A DNA stretch of 64,000 nucleotides from Prosopocoilus inquinatus (Eukaryota > Arthropoda > Insecta > Coleoptera > Lucanidae): positions 22,547,001 through 22,611,000 of the forward strand of contig CM069872.1 in the NCBI GenBank assembly GCA_036172665.1, written 5' to 3'. The translations under genes and the position numbers were made by a program. Below are positions 11,580-21,980 of this stretch, piece after piece; the stretch's first letter is position 1, and the number at the start of each line of letters is the position of its first letter. Below the pieces are notes generated by a model. The model saw only the letters and a program-made list of their open reading frames with translations, was not told where the DNA came from and did no database searches.

Positions 11580-12039
11580 TTCAATTAATATTGAAATTTA
11601 TACTGGTAACCGATCTATATGACACCTGATCTTTGTATCATTAGATTCACAAGTATTTCTCTTATATGCACACACTTTTCATGTATCAAGACTGCAATTG
11701 TAATTGTAATAATAACCAGATTTATTAGAGCTGCACTGAACACGACTCACACCACTTGCATCGACATGATATGAATATAATATTTCCATTCGTGTCTCTC
11801 ATTACTTCATGCGTACATGCAGTTATATTCCGTTGCTAACATTTTTTCACGTTTTCAAACATATTTACCTCTTTACACCTACACTATACAAATAGGTTAC
11901 GAGGATTCTAACAGCTTTCGCCAGTCTTTCCCATGTTGCCACGCTGCTGAATGCGGGAAGAAAACTAACTGATTTTACGAACGAACAGGGGAGTAGTGGT
12001 GTCACCCAAGGAGACTTTACGAACGCAGCCTAAAGGTTG

Positions 12040-12970
12040 CTCAACGGATCTGTTCTGCTTATATTTGGTTATCGAAGCTGCTCGAGAGATTCACTGCAAT
12101 TAAAAACGGTTTGCAAGAATTTTTTTTAAAACTTTCATTATGCTTTGACAGTAAGCGTGGCCGCCTTGCGTAGGGTGACTTATTATGTGCTTGCTTCCTA
12201 ATAAGTCCCCCATGCAAGGCGGCCGTGCTTGTTGTCAAAGCAAAATGAAACTTTTAAAAATGTTGTTGCAAATCGTTCTTAATTGCAGTGAAAACCTCGA
12301 GTAGCCTCTGTACAGCTGTTTCAGCCCTCCTTGGGGCTTCGTCAGCAGAGACGTAGCTCGACATTCCCACTGCAAACCAAAAACGACTTGTCCAATTTAT
12401 TCGCAAATGCGATGTAATCCGCTTCAATTTGTCTATCCTACTACAATGTCATATCGATCGTACGAAGTCACTGTTTTACCTATACAAATAAACATTTGTT
12501 CCCATGGCCAACCATATTAACAATTTCAATGAAAAACTGCCGAATATCCGTTATTTTTTTAAATAAACATATCGAACGATACATCGCTGGAAAGGTAAAA
12601 AAATGCCATTTTTTTGCAATCATGGCCTACTAGGGTTTTCATTAAAAAAACCGAACTTTATGTCATAACTCGAAAATAGGAATTTATATGGAAAATTTAG
12701 TTCGATTAGTTAATTAAGAACATAATTCAGTACAACTTTTTCCTTTACAACTTTTCTCTAAAATCAAGAATAACCGAGCTATTTGCATTTAACGAAATTA
12801 TAGAAAATCAGTTTTTTCAAATTATCTAGCCAGCCATGAACTTTAAATAAGAAACAGAAACTATATGAAACTGACTACCTAAAACTACAAATCTTTCCTC
12901 ATTTAGCCGTCTCTCTAACTCTGCTAATTTCCAAGATCCCCTGCTAAACATTGAAAAAATTCACCCTGTA
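12040..12970. repeat. Family A repeat, longest copy, with internal palindrome and hammerhead
   Basis: Starts with an inverted repeat: about 12070-12178 and 12195-12312 are reverse complements with scattered mismatches (CTCGAG...GCAATTAA...GGCCGCCTTGC and its complement). The right arm ends in a minus-strand hammerhead ribozyme. Beyond about 12420 come the blocks shared with 35540-35877 (CTTCAATTTGTCTATCCTAC, CATGGCCAACCATATTAACA), ending in CACCCTGTATA. It contains no reading frame of note. Five copies or fragments lie in this window: 2153, 9944, 12040, 33294 and 35405. Confidence 0.75.
12305..12350 (-). ncRNA. Hammerhead ribozyme in family A
   Basis: Read on the minus strand: stem I CTCTG/CAGAG (5 bp), core CTGACGA, stem II AGCCC-CAAGGA-GGGCT (5 bp), core GAA, a loopless palindromic stem III ACAGCTGT, and cleavage triplet GTA directly before CAGAG. 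All conserved core boxes are present. The short self-complementary stem III is the arrangement known from Penelope-like elements and retrozymes, in which two ribozymes pair to become active. Recognised by motif; folding and activity are inferred. Confidence 0.75.
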
Positions 12971-13725
12971 TATTAAAATAAATTAATGATGCGCCTCTTA
13001 TTCTGGTAATGTTTATTTTATATTGAATTACGTAATTGATTATTAGAAATAAAAATGTGCTTAAAATTCTTAACAGAACATAGCATGAGGCTAGGAGTTA
13101 ACAAAAAGAACAATTATATTAATAAGTGCGAATTGTAAAATTTCATTTCGGCTTTGAAATGTATTCTAAAACTGTCGGTTTAGTCAACTGGTTAAAACCG
13201 GTTAAAACTTACCACGGGGCGGAGCTAGCACGGTTGTTAATTCATTTGAAATACTGCGCCATCTGTTCGAAAAGAATGGAATTTAAAATTTTAATTATTA
13301 AATAACTGGTTTTCTAACAGTTTTTTTACTTTTCTGACTACTAAATTAAACTATAACATAAATTACATGACTGTAAAGAAAGGTTTTTTTCATATTTTTC
13401 AAAGTAACATTGAATATTTACAGTTTCAAATATAATGTTCAATATAAATATTATTTATACAAAAATATAAAGTAAATTGTCGATTCTAAGTCTTTAGTGC
13501 CATAAATAAAGGGTTCAGCAATGCGTATGTCAAATTTCAAAATAGGTGCATTTTTCACTGAAGTATTTAATTTATACACACTATTGAATTCGCAATACTC
13601 TGGTATATGTCGCGCTCCCCCTTAATATGTTGAATTTCATGGATGAGAAGAGCTATCCCGTTAGAAACAGTGTGTCATCATTAGATGTATGTTACCTTTT
13701 AATATGTTTGTATTTATTTTAAATT
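12971..13725. other. AT-rich region without recognised gene
   Basis: No convincing frame or RNA gene. The only distinctive spot is a more GC-rich island near 13175-13275 containing AACTGGTTAAAACCGGTTAA, a near palindrome, and the motif ACTGCGCCATCTG. It may be decayed transposon DNA. Confidence 0.4.
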
Positions 13726-13733
13726 GATATTTA

Positions 13734-14050
13734 TTGCAGATTAATGAAACAATTTCTGTTGACACAATTGAGCAAGAAGAAATTATATTTGATGGAGGCG
13801 TACAGGAGGTATGTGAACTATTATTGAGTCCTGAAAGTTCAAGTAGTTCAGAGATCAGTGAGTATCGGAAAATGCAAGCATCAGAAAAGTCAAGTAAACG
13901 AAGAAAATCTGATAATATTCCAGATGTCAGTAAATTATTAGAGAATGCTACGCAGCTAATGGCAAGTACATCAAAGGCGATGAATGCACCAGATGAACTA
14001 AATAGTTTTGCACAGTATGTAACAGTCCTATTAATTCTTAAAATTTATGT
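13734..14050 (+). CDS. Terminal part of a MADF/BESS-type DNA-binding protein (exon)
   Basis: A splice-acceptor-like tract (TATTTATTGCAG) ends at 13739, followed by an open frame of about 100 codons: acidic start (SVDTIEQEEIIFDGG), a Ser-rich stretch, the basic patch KSSKRRKSDN, and a tail DELNSFAQYV that resembles the conserved C-terminal motif of MADF proteins encoded as partners of PIF/Harbinger transposases. No MADF domain is seen upstream within the window, so this is an isolated exon or decayed copy. The final residues after 14020 read through AT-rich DNA and are probably intronic. Function is inferred from similarity only. Confidence 0.4.
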
Positions 14051-14111
14051 TTATAAGTTTATTATAAAATATGTAATTATTTTGTAGCTGATATTAGTAA
14101 AATTGAGGTTT

Positions 14112-14158
14112 ATGGCTACGTTTCGCTGTGTGTTTCACACCTTCTTCAGGGAAACGTC
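14112..14158 (-). ncRNA. Candidate hammerhead ribozyme (weak)
   Basis: On the minus strand CTGAAGA is followed by a GTGTG-AAA-CACAC hairpin and then GAAACGTA, giving both core boxes, palindromic ACGT as stem III and a GTA triplet. Stem II has unpaired flanks and stem I pairing is poor, so this may be a decayed ribozyme. Confidence 0.35.
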
Positions 14159-14198
14159 GACATTAATTTTAATTTTGTGTCCGCTACAAAATAATATA

Positions 14199-15173
14199 CC
14201 GGGTGGAAAGTTTCAAACCCGAACAAAGTTCCATTGAGAACTACGTTTCTGTAGATTACTGCTCGCCATTTAAAGGTAAAAAATGGTAATGATATTAAAT
14301 GAAAGATAAAATTAAGGCCAATGTTATCGTGTTAAAACTATTCATTTTATGTTAATACTTTTGAAACAGAAATTAAATTTTTAAATTTCAAATGCAAAAT
14401 GTAGTCGCCTTAGTATGTCAGATTTGAAATTTGCAGTTCAACAACCAGAATTTTGTGCAATATGCTTCTTATTCAAAATAAAATTCCATTCATCTGATCA
14501 ATCATACTGACGAAAAACTGTTAGGATTTATTTCTTTGCTCCTGTATTGCTTCACCAAATACTTTCCTACTATTCTTGTAAATTTCAATACAATGTTGAT
14601 GGCAACTGGATATGTGGAATTGATGTTTTTTTAATATTCTTTACAGTTGTGTGTTACTTATTCTTGAACAGTGTGAAATTTATTTAATTCTTAGTACAAT
14701 TGAATTTAAAATTGATTTAGTATCGAGATATGTCGGTATTGATTGTCCATGGCGTCATTTCAAGTTTATTGATAGTATCAGAAACAACAGTATTTTTGTA
14801 TGCAATGACGTAGAATACATTTATCATTCTAATAAAGAAAGAAGTGTTGTAACTTAAACGACAAGAGTACCTACCTATTATTCGCTCTGTACAATAATTC
14901 ATAATACTTTTTGACCGATTCCATTAATTGAAATAACTGAAAGTTTCAAACCAGACAGGCGACTAAACCTTTCGTTTAAAATTTGAAAATTTTATTTATA
15001 TTCCGAAAGTGTTAATATTCAGGAATAATTTTAACACCATAATATTGTGCATAATTTTCTCTTTTCTTTAATACCATTGCCATTTTTGTTTCTTCAAATG
15101 GCGAGCAGCAATTCACAGAAACATAGTTTTCAATACAAGTTTGCTATGTTCGGGTTTGAAACTTTCCACCCGG
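14199..15173. mobile_element. Foldback MITE with ~220-bp inverted repeats
   Basis: Left end CCGGGTGGAAAGTTTCAAAC at 14199 and its complement ending at 15173; the arms continue with interrupted identity for about 220 bp (both contain the ATGGCGAGCAG-type block and the GGCGAC block). TATA flanks both sides (14195-14198 and 15174-15177), consistent with a TA-target Tc1/mariner-type MITE. The interior has only short frames without homology. Confidence 0.8.
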
Positions 15174-15189
15174 TATATCTGTACCAGTG

Positions 15190-15659
15190 CAAATTATTTT
15201 ACTTTTAGTGTTGAAAGACTTTATTTCCACATTCTCCTTTGAATCTAAATAATAAACTCCAAACACTTCCACATTTACTTTCAATGCTCTGTGAATATCT
15301 ACTAAGCTTTGGATGAGAGTTAATACTTTTTTTTAATATTGTATGTAAAATCATCAATATCCACATAATTATACGGCTCCGTGATTTTGTCACCGAATGC
15401 GCACAGCCATTTTTTCTATTCTATTATCAATAACTACAAATGCGTTATTTTTATGCGCATTGCTACGTAAGTGTGATGAGAAACATCTTTTGGCCACGTA
15501 CATTTTACACACGTCACATTTTACAGCATTTAACATTTGAACAACTTTAGATGACACGGCAACTTCATTTATTTTCTGAAGCTTTCCACGACATGCAGTA
15601 CGCATGTGACGATTCTTATTATCAATTCGGGTAAACACTTCCGCATTGATCACACTCAA
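15190..15659 (-). pseudogene. Zinc-finger protein fragment with IKSFNTK-type domain, frameshifted
   Basis: Minus-strand translation from 15659 gives a basic segment and a C2H2-like finger CDVCKMYVAKRCFSSHLRSN followed by AH. After a frame change near 15395 the frame reads FGDKITEPYNYVDIDDF, and after another VNVEVFGVYYLDSKE then IKSFNTKSKII. The combination of a finger with a later IKSFNTK segment is reminiscent of uncharacterised proteins common in arthropod genomes, possibly the N-terminal region of Polinton-like DNA polymerases; that link is from memory and unproved. At least two frameshifts, no start context, probably dead. Confidence 0.4.
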
Positions 15660-16345
15660 ACATATTTATGCAAATCTAACTTCGTATAACAATCACGAGA
15701 TAAACACACTACTTGCGCTACTATGACATCACTCAAATGTAATTCATGATTCAGCTTATATATCCTCCTCTTTACAAGAATAATCTAAAAATGACTAGCT
15801 TAGAAATTAATGTGCGTACCTCTTTAAATTTCTTCAAAATCAGTTGGAAAAAATTCATACTGCTAATAAATGGAATGGGAGGTGGGCAGTCGCTTCAGTC
15901 GAATGACATATTTATGTAGTGATGTGCGTAGGGTAGAAGCACCAGTTACAGAGAGGTCTAAGGAATTATCCCGTTTTTTTTTTCAATTTTCTGACCTATT
16001 AGCCTAGTTAGAAATTTTTCCCATGGATCCAACTCCAACTCCAGGATCTCCTGTTGATTGCCTGAATTTTAGATTTGTAAAAATCAACTTTCTTATAATA
16101 ATAATTCAAGTTTTCCGAATGGCCCTTTTGACCCAGTGATAGACACTCTGAAAATCGAAATTACCAATTACATACAGGTTTGGGGACCAGTAAAGCCGCG
16201 TACAGCACCGCGAGCTGAGCGGCTCATGAGCCGCTCTTGGAAAAAAGAATGCTGCGAACCTTTTATGAGCACTGGGTGAGCCGCGGCATTGATCGCGAGC
16301 AGGATTAGTTGTGTTACTTCTCTACAGTATCTCTACAACTTCTGT
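15660..16345. other. No gene recognised; GC-rich palindromic spot at 16195-16290
   Basis: Mostly AT-rich and featureless. Around 16200-16290 the sequence turns GC-rich with the palindrome GAGCGGCTCATGAGCCGCTC, just upstream of the PIF/Harbinger transposase start, so it could be the subterminal end or promoter of that element. No matching right end was found. Confidence 0.35.
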
Positions 16346-16350
16346 ATGAC

Positions 16351-19071
16351 ATGTCTTCTCAACAACAAGAAATTCTTCTTGCTGTGTTAGTAGCAAGTGT
16401 ACCTGTAATAACAGCCAATTCAAAAAAGGAAAAGAAACCCCGTCTGTGGTGACGTACTGAGCTATATAAAAAACAGAGTGGGTCTGAATTAATGCTGAGC
16501 ATGAAATTATGGAACATTAGTGGGCAGTAAAAAATTTTTACAAGGATGTCACCTACTGATTTTGAGAATTTACTGAGCAAAATAGCTCACAAAATCTCAA
16601 AACAGGAAACATATTTTCGCCCTCCAATTTGAGCTCAAGACAGGTAAGTATTTTTTTTCTCTTTTGAATAATATCTGTTTTTTTTTTAATATAACTGTTT
16701 TGATTATTTAATGTCGCTCTCTGAGTTCTGCGTACATAAAATTTCAGGTTGGCAATAACGCTACGATTCCTAGCTACAGGAGATTCGTACACGAGTCTGC
16801 CAATACCTGTTTAGAATATCGAAGCAATTCATAGGCCAAATAATTCCAGAGGTTTGTGCAGCAATTGCTGCAGAACTATCAGTATATGTTAAGGTAAAAT
16901 ATATGAATAAATAATTATTCTTTTCTTATAGTATTTAAACCACCATTTTATACATAATAATAATAAATAACTTAAAACAAATTCAACAAAAATGAAATAA
17001 AAACAGATAATCCCCGGTTGCACCAATATTTTAAACATAATAATAATAAATAACTTTGAAAAAATAAACAAAAAAGAAATCAAATCATAAATAGAATTCT
17101 GAATGCCGGATGCCGTGTGCCGGATGTGTGGAAACCCAGCATAATTTTTAAGATGTAATTACTTCAGAACATCCGCTAGACGACGCTGTGTGCCCCATGA
17201 GTTTCAAAATTTGAAATGACAAGATGAGTTGAGTGGCATATCATTTTAAAGGAATTTTATTTCTACATCCAATGACATTATCAGTTTTTAGTTTTTGCAA
17301 TTTGCTCTTAAACATGTGATTCTATCTCTAAAAATTATTAATGTTCTGCTATGTAAAAAATACTTCCTTAAATTATTTTTCACTCGCATCTATAGTCATA
17401 AGCAGCATTTTTTGTATGAAGTTGCGCAATATCCTGAAGTCGCGTTTGGCATTTGATATTGGAATGGTCAATATAAAGTAAAGTCACATTCTAAACGACT
17501 TAAATGTATCCTTATTTAAAATGTTGGTACAACCGGGCATAGGCGGGTCCACTCAAACATAATTTTCAAAATCATCTGATGATGTGCAACCATTAGACTG
17601 TTCAGCGGATGATATTGCAGGTGTTGGCGAAGACCCACCATTGGAAAACCTAGAACAGCTTGGTGAATTGATTGAATTAGAAAAATGTGGCTGCCAAAAA
17701 TAAGCCGGAGCCGAATGATGGTATGTTTCTGTGGTTGAGTGGACCTCTATTACCCTGTGCCAAACTTGGTTGATGATAATTATAAAACCTATTTTCGGAT
17801 ATTGACTCATAGAACCCTCTATCTACTTTCATCAAAATGTCAAATATGGCCTGTTGAACCCCTTTCTTCGTTTCAGCAGAGTAGGTTTTCACCTTTGCAG
17901 AAGCACACTTAAAAAGGCCATTATCTCATCATCTTCAGTGGAAGTTGCATTCAGTTTAGCTGCAGCGGTTTGTAATATTTGGAAAGCTATCTACATCATA
18001 TTGTTACTCTCGGTCCGCTTTGTTTTTGTTCGTTTTGGAGGTTTGGGAGCAGCAAATGATTTTTCATTTTCTACTGCCCTGGTGTGGCTTTCACCACCAC
18101 TTTCTTCTACCTGAATTGGTGTTTCTTTGTCAACCGCCGTTTCCTAAAAAAAAAATAGTGGAATAATTATTGAATAGTACCTGTTTTTAAAATATATTTG
18201 TAATTGTTGTTAGTAAATACTGGCTATTTCAATTTTTCTGCTTTCTTCATATTTTTTAATATTTTTTCTGGCTTCCTAGAACTCCTATGGAATGGAAAGA
18301 AATAAGTAAGGCATTTAGCATAATTTTGAATGTCCCTCACTGTGTTGGCGCCCTCGACGGTAAACATGTGCTGCAGGCACCAATAAATTCTGGTAGCGAT
18401 TTTTTTAATTACAAATCTAACTTCAGCATTGTGTTACTAGCAGTAGTAGACGCAAATTATAATTTTATGTTTGCTGACATAGAATGCCAAGGCAGAATTT
18501 CTGATGGTGGAGTTTTCTAAACAGTAAACTGTATATATCTATAAAATGTTGAGCGAAATGTCGTTGGGATTACCCTTACCCGAAGGGCTTCCTGGTCGCC
18601 ACAGGAAATTGCCTTATTATTTTTGTGGCTGGTAGTTTTCTCAGCGAAAATGTTATTATACCATACCCGGGAAATCATGCCTCTGGAACTTCCAAGAGAA
18701 GTTTTAATTACAGATTGAGTAGGGTTCGGCGAGTAGCTGAAAATGCCTTTGGAATACTCAATTCAGTAGTTCGAGTTTTACGAAAACCCATGCCGTCCAA
18801 GGCCGAAATCATTGTTTTGTCTGTAGTCGTTCTATACAATTACTCGAGGACCCATTCCCCTAACTTGTACATGCCACACGGTTCATTCGACCACGAAGGG
18901 AATGGACAGATTATTGAAGCAACATGGAGAGATAATAAAGATATGACTTCCATGAGACCTATACGAAATATTCCTAGAAGATCTTCGATTTACTTAAACG
19001 AAATTAGAGATAAAGTTGCTGATTACTGCGTAAAAGAGGGAGTTCTACCATGGCAAAATACGTATGCTTGA
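16351..19071 (+). pseudogene. PIF/Harbinger transposase, two exons, frameshifted
   Basis: Exon 1 (16351-16893) starts MSSQQQEILLAVLVASVPV and includes RMSPTDFENLLSKIA and LAITLRFLATGDSY, typical PIF nuclease N-terminal blocks, with two stops and a 1-base shift near 16797 after which the normal continuation YLFRISKQFIGQIIPEV is readable. A donor (AAG/GTAAAA) and an acceptor (TTCCTAG at 18273-18279) bound a 1.4-kb intron. Exon 2 carries VGALDGKH (first D), LLAVVDANYNF (second D) and RRVAENAFGIL (E) of the DDE triad, with frame breaks near 18519 and 18620, and ends LPWQNTYA. The gene is dead but almost completely legible. A partner gene runs through it on the other strand. Confidence 0.85.
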
Positions 19072-19190
19072 AAAAAACATTACTCACTGTATTTAGTGTT
19101 TCCCTTGGAACATCTCTTTCACTTAGGAATCCAAAAGCTTCATACGCGAACCACCGGCTTTTGTAAACTTCCGCAGCTTCTTAAAAAAAT
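17553..19190 (-). pseudogene. MADF-domain partner gene of the Harbinger element, interdigitated with the transposase
   Basis: A minus-strand exon 19179-19088 encodes AAEVYKSRWFAYEAFGFLSE, the end of a MADF (Myb/SANT-related DNA-binding) domain, with acceptor TTTTTTTAAG and a consensus donor GTGAGT. The next exon starts at 18143 after a polypyrimidine acceptor (TTTTTTTTTTAG) and encodes ETAVDKETPIQVEESGGE, a basic KPPKRTKTKR patch and TEDDEIMAFLSVLLQR, the conserved C-terminal motif of these proteins, then a Ser/Pro/His-rich tail to 17553. Stops and shifts near 18000 and 17880 mark decay. The first MADF exon was not found. PIF/Harbinger elements need such a second protein for transposition. 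Confidence 0.65.
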
Positions 19191-19194
19191 AATT

Positions 19195-20690
19195 GTGCAC
19201 AATAATATCATGGAATATTGTAATACCAGCAAATGTAAACGAAATTCAGTAAAATGTTATCTTTGTACGTAGTGATTATTTCTTCTAGCAACAGTTTGGA
19301 CTTCAATCACACTTCTAACTAAAGTAATAATAAAAAACCTACATAGTCTGAAATTTATTTAATGCTTTCTAAATCACATTTAATATTCTCTGAAAGTAAA
19401 CTAATTAATCCGAATTACAAGTAACGAATTCTGAAATTCAATTGATAAATCTGAATTACATTTGAGAATTTCCGAATTATAGTTGATCTTTTCTGAATTA
19501 CAGTTGGAATGGTGTGGTCAGCAACTGTTGCTGGAACAAACCCAATATTATAACTGTTTAGAACTCAGCGCGAAAAGTTGGACGCATTTTAGATTTAGTT
19601 TTGCCTATAGTGTTTTAATTCATTTCTTAGTAAGAGCAACAAGAGCGTTAAGTTTCACAAGTATTTACAAGCATTTCGTGCCGATTGCCGTTTTAAAAGC
19701 TATTTGAGTCCTTCTGCGCTATGGTATTCAAATATTTTATATTGCTTTATCAGTATGTTAACTACAATTCAGAAGCTGTTCCCAGCGTTGTTAGACAAGT
19801 ATTTTAAAATATTTTCTAACACTGTGAGAACCTGCATCAGCCAATCAGGCAAGTCACCCCTCCGTTTTTCACTTTGATATTTTCTTTTCTTGTCAAATTT
19901 CAGTAAAATTAAAAATCAGTTATCGTTGCGATCTCGTCCGGATAAATCATGCTCGCAGACAATAAGGCACGGTACTCACAGTGTTCAATTCATGTTCATA
20001 TCATAGGGTAAATAAATAGTGTTTAGACTTATTTGGCTTCATTTATTAACTTTATTCCGCCACCCGATTAGTTAGTTGCTTTCGTTAGTGCGTTATAAGG
20101 GAAGATTTACAACCTCCCTGCCCGCGAAGGTGATTGTAAGCAACGGTGATCCATTCATCGAGTCCGTTAAAATAAACGGATACAAACATGGTCCTTCGAG
20201 CCGGATCTTTTTAAAGTTAATTGCGAAGTCATTGTCTCACAGATCAAGAATCTCTTCCAAGGGCAAGCAGCCTCGTATCAAACCACATAGGAATCAAGTT
20301 CTCGAAAGAAAAATTAGCAACTGGAAGGCGAGTCTCCAATTTATTTCCCTTCTGATCCTAAGATACAAAACCGCTGTCGCAAATTCATTTGCCGTTTCTC
20401 TCATATTTTTATCTCAAACTCCTTCACTCCATCATGCAATTAAAAAGGCTTAAGTTACAACGTGTTGCGTTAAAGGCAAAATTAAGGCGCTACAACAATT
20501 AACAAAGCGATTAACAATAAGTTATTAAATCATTTAATCATTCATTAATCATTTAATCATTTATTGTTAATCGTTTAAAAAACATCCCATATTGATGAAC
20601 TTTTGTTTTAAAATGTTTTAATAAGACCGTAAGTGTTTACATTTCTGTATCTACCAGTCTTAGACTGACCGTTGTTTTTTCTCTTTTTTA
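19195..20690. other. No gene recognised; possible retroelement debris
   Basis: AT-rich DNA with only short frames. A 125-codon plus frame at 20076-20453 has no recognisable motif and no splice context. The stretch 19740-20075 has an LTR-like look, but no second copy exists in the window. 20527-20575 is low-complexity, built from ATCATTTA words. Confidence 0.4.
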
Positions 20691-20917
20691 CAGCGGCTTG
20701 TATCGGTAAATTTCACCCCAAATCGTTCAATGGTTTGTAGTTATCATTTTGTTAATCAGAGGTAAAAATGTTTTTAATTCTTAGTTGATAGAATCTCACT
20801 GTATACCTTTTTAGGCTCTGAGTAAGGTTTAAATTTAGTAGATTATGAGGAGAAACTACGACCTATTATTTCTCTCTCGGTAGAAGGTCTACCAAGCATT
20901 TCTTGCTCTGATGCATG

Positions 20918-21725
20918 TGTTATAACATCGCCACAATTGAACAATCAGTTTTGTGTTGTGCGCGTATTAATTAGTATTAAGCTTAGCTGTTCGTCTCATT
21001 TCTGCAATTTAAGTAGATAAATCGAATTGCATCATATCCGGGCCACCCTCAGTGCAACCCGACTAATATTTTAAATGTATTTTATTGCAGGAAAAGGTGC
21101 TGATTTTAAGGTGTCAAAAGTAACTATTTGTTCCTTTCTCGCCACGAAATTTGGCTGGTTAAATATAATATCATTTGCTTTCAAACCTTAAGATCAGGAA
21201 TCAACTTGTTCGTAGTGCCAAATGCACACAGACCTCCTTGGTTTGTTTGCCGAGAAACCTCACGTTTCCTCTGTAAATTGTGTTCAGCTATTGTTTCGAT
21301 ATTTCGAAGTTGTATCGTTTCGTTTATTTTTGCATTTCGTTTCCGTAGCCTAATCAAACATTGCCAGCATTAGATTCTATGTCCTTATTTGGTAATGTTT
21401 ACATAGAACCGCGACCGACGCTTCGTTTGTTCGCGGGGTAGTTGTTTACCAGAACCACCGCCAGTGTTCGATGCTTTATAAACTCAAATTTAGTATTTTC
21501 CATTGTCATTAATCTTGTAACTTAGGAACACTACGTGTCGGTATCGCTGTTACCTTTTGTAATTAGATATTCTACATGTGTTCTGATTAATGATCAGTTG
21601 TCAATTCTTGTAAAATTCATTCATTTTCGTAATGTTGCTTATTTTAATAAAGTAACTAAGTTACGTGTGGGTTTTATTTTTTGATAACTTAAAATCAATC
21701 GAGTTGTGGATCGAAATCCATAACA
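20918..21725 (+). repeat. Gypsy 5' LTR
   Basis: 808 bp, starts TGTTATAACATCG and ends ATCCATAACA, matching 28708-29515. Differences seen from the 3' LTR: C/T and A/C near 21210-21227, G/T near 21281, T/C near 21426 and A/C near 21456. Confidence 0.95.
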
Positions 21726-21734
21726 TAAAATTTT

Positions 21735-21752
21735 TGGTGTCAGAAGTGGGAT
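21735..21752 (+). promoter_or_regulatory. Gypsy primer-binding site
   Basis: TGGTGTCAGAAGTGGGAT lies nine bases past the LTR. It begins with TGG, complementary to a tRNA CCA end, and the remainder looks like the complement of a tRNA-Leu 3' end; the tRNA identity is from memory and should be checked. Confidence 0.7.
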
Positions 21753-21980
21753 AGTGCGACGGATTTCCCCAAGAAAACCAGGCAGGAAAAATCTCCAGGT
21801 GTCCAGGAGTCCGGTGTATTTCAATACTTGACCACTATCCGAATCCTGATCGGTCATCGAATCGAAGCAGCAGCAGCTTTTAGAAGACCGAAAACTCGCA
21901 GCCCATGAGAGCACAGACCTTTTGCATCCTGTAAGTGATTTTTGATTGTTCATATTGAGCTTTTTTCATTATCACGTAAA

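Larger units (their letters stand above)
7165..11990 (-). mobile_element. LINE-1 (Jockey/CR1-type), nearly full length but degraded
   Basis: Minus-strand order: probable 5' UTR (11990-11580), ORF1 pieces (11579-10840), a spacer with a 145-bp tandem duplication, ORF2 endonuclease and reverse transcriptase (10336-7289), and a short 3' UTR ending near 7165 at the junction with the errantivirus. No clear poly(A) or simple-repeat tail or target duplication was found. The clade is inferred from the YADD-box context and the ORF1 layout and is not certain. Confidence 0.8.

Noticed and set aside
20527..20575. CRISPR-like or satellite array of ATCATTTA words
   Set aside because: Units are too short and irregular; it is simple low-complexity sequence in a eukaryotic genome.
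21128..21373. 81-codon frame, also present at 28918-29163
   Set aside because: Identical position in both LTRs; it is LTR sequence without protein motif, not a gene.
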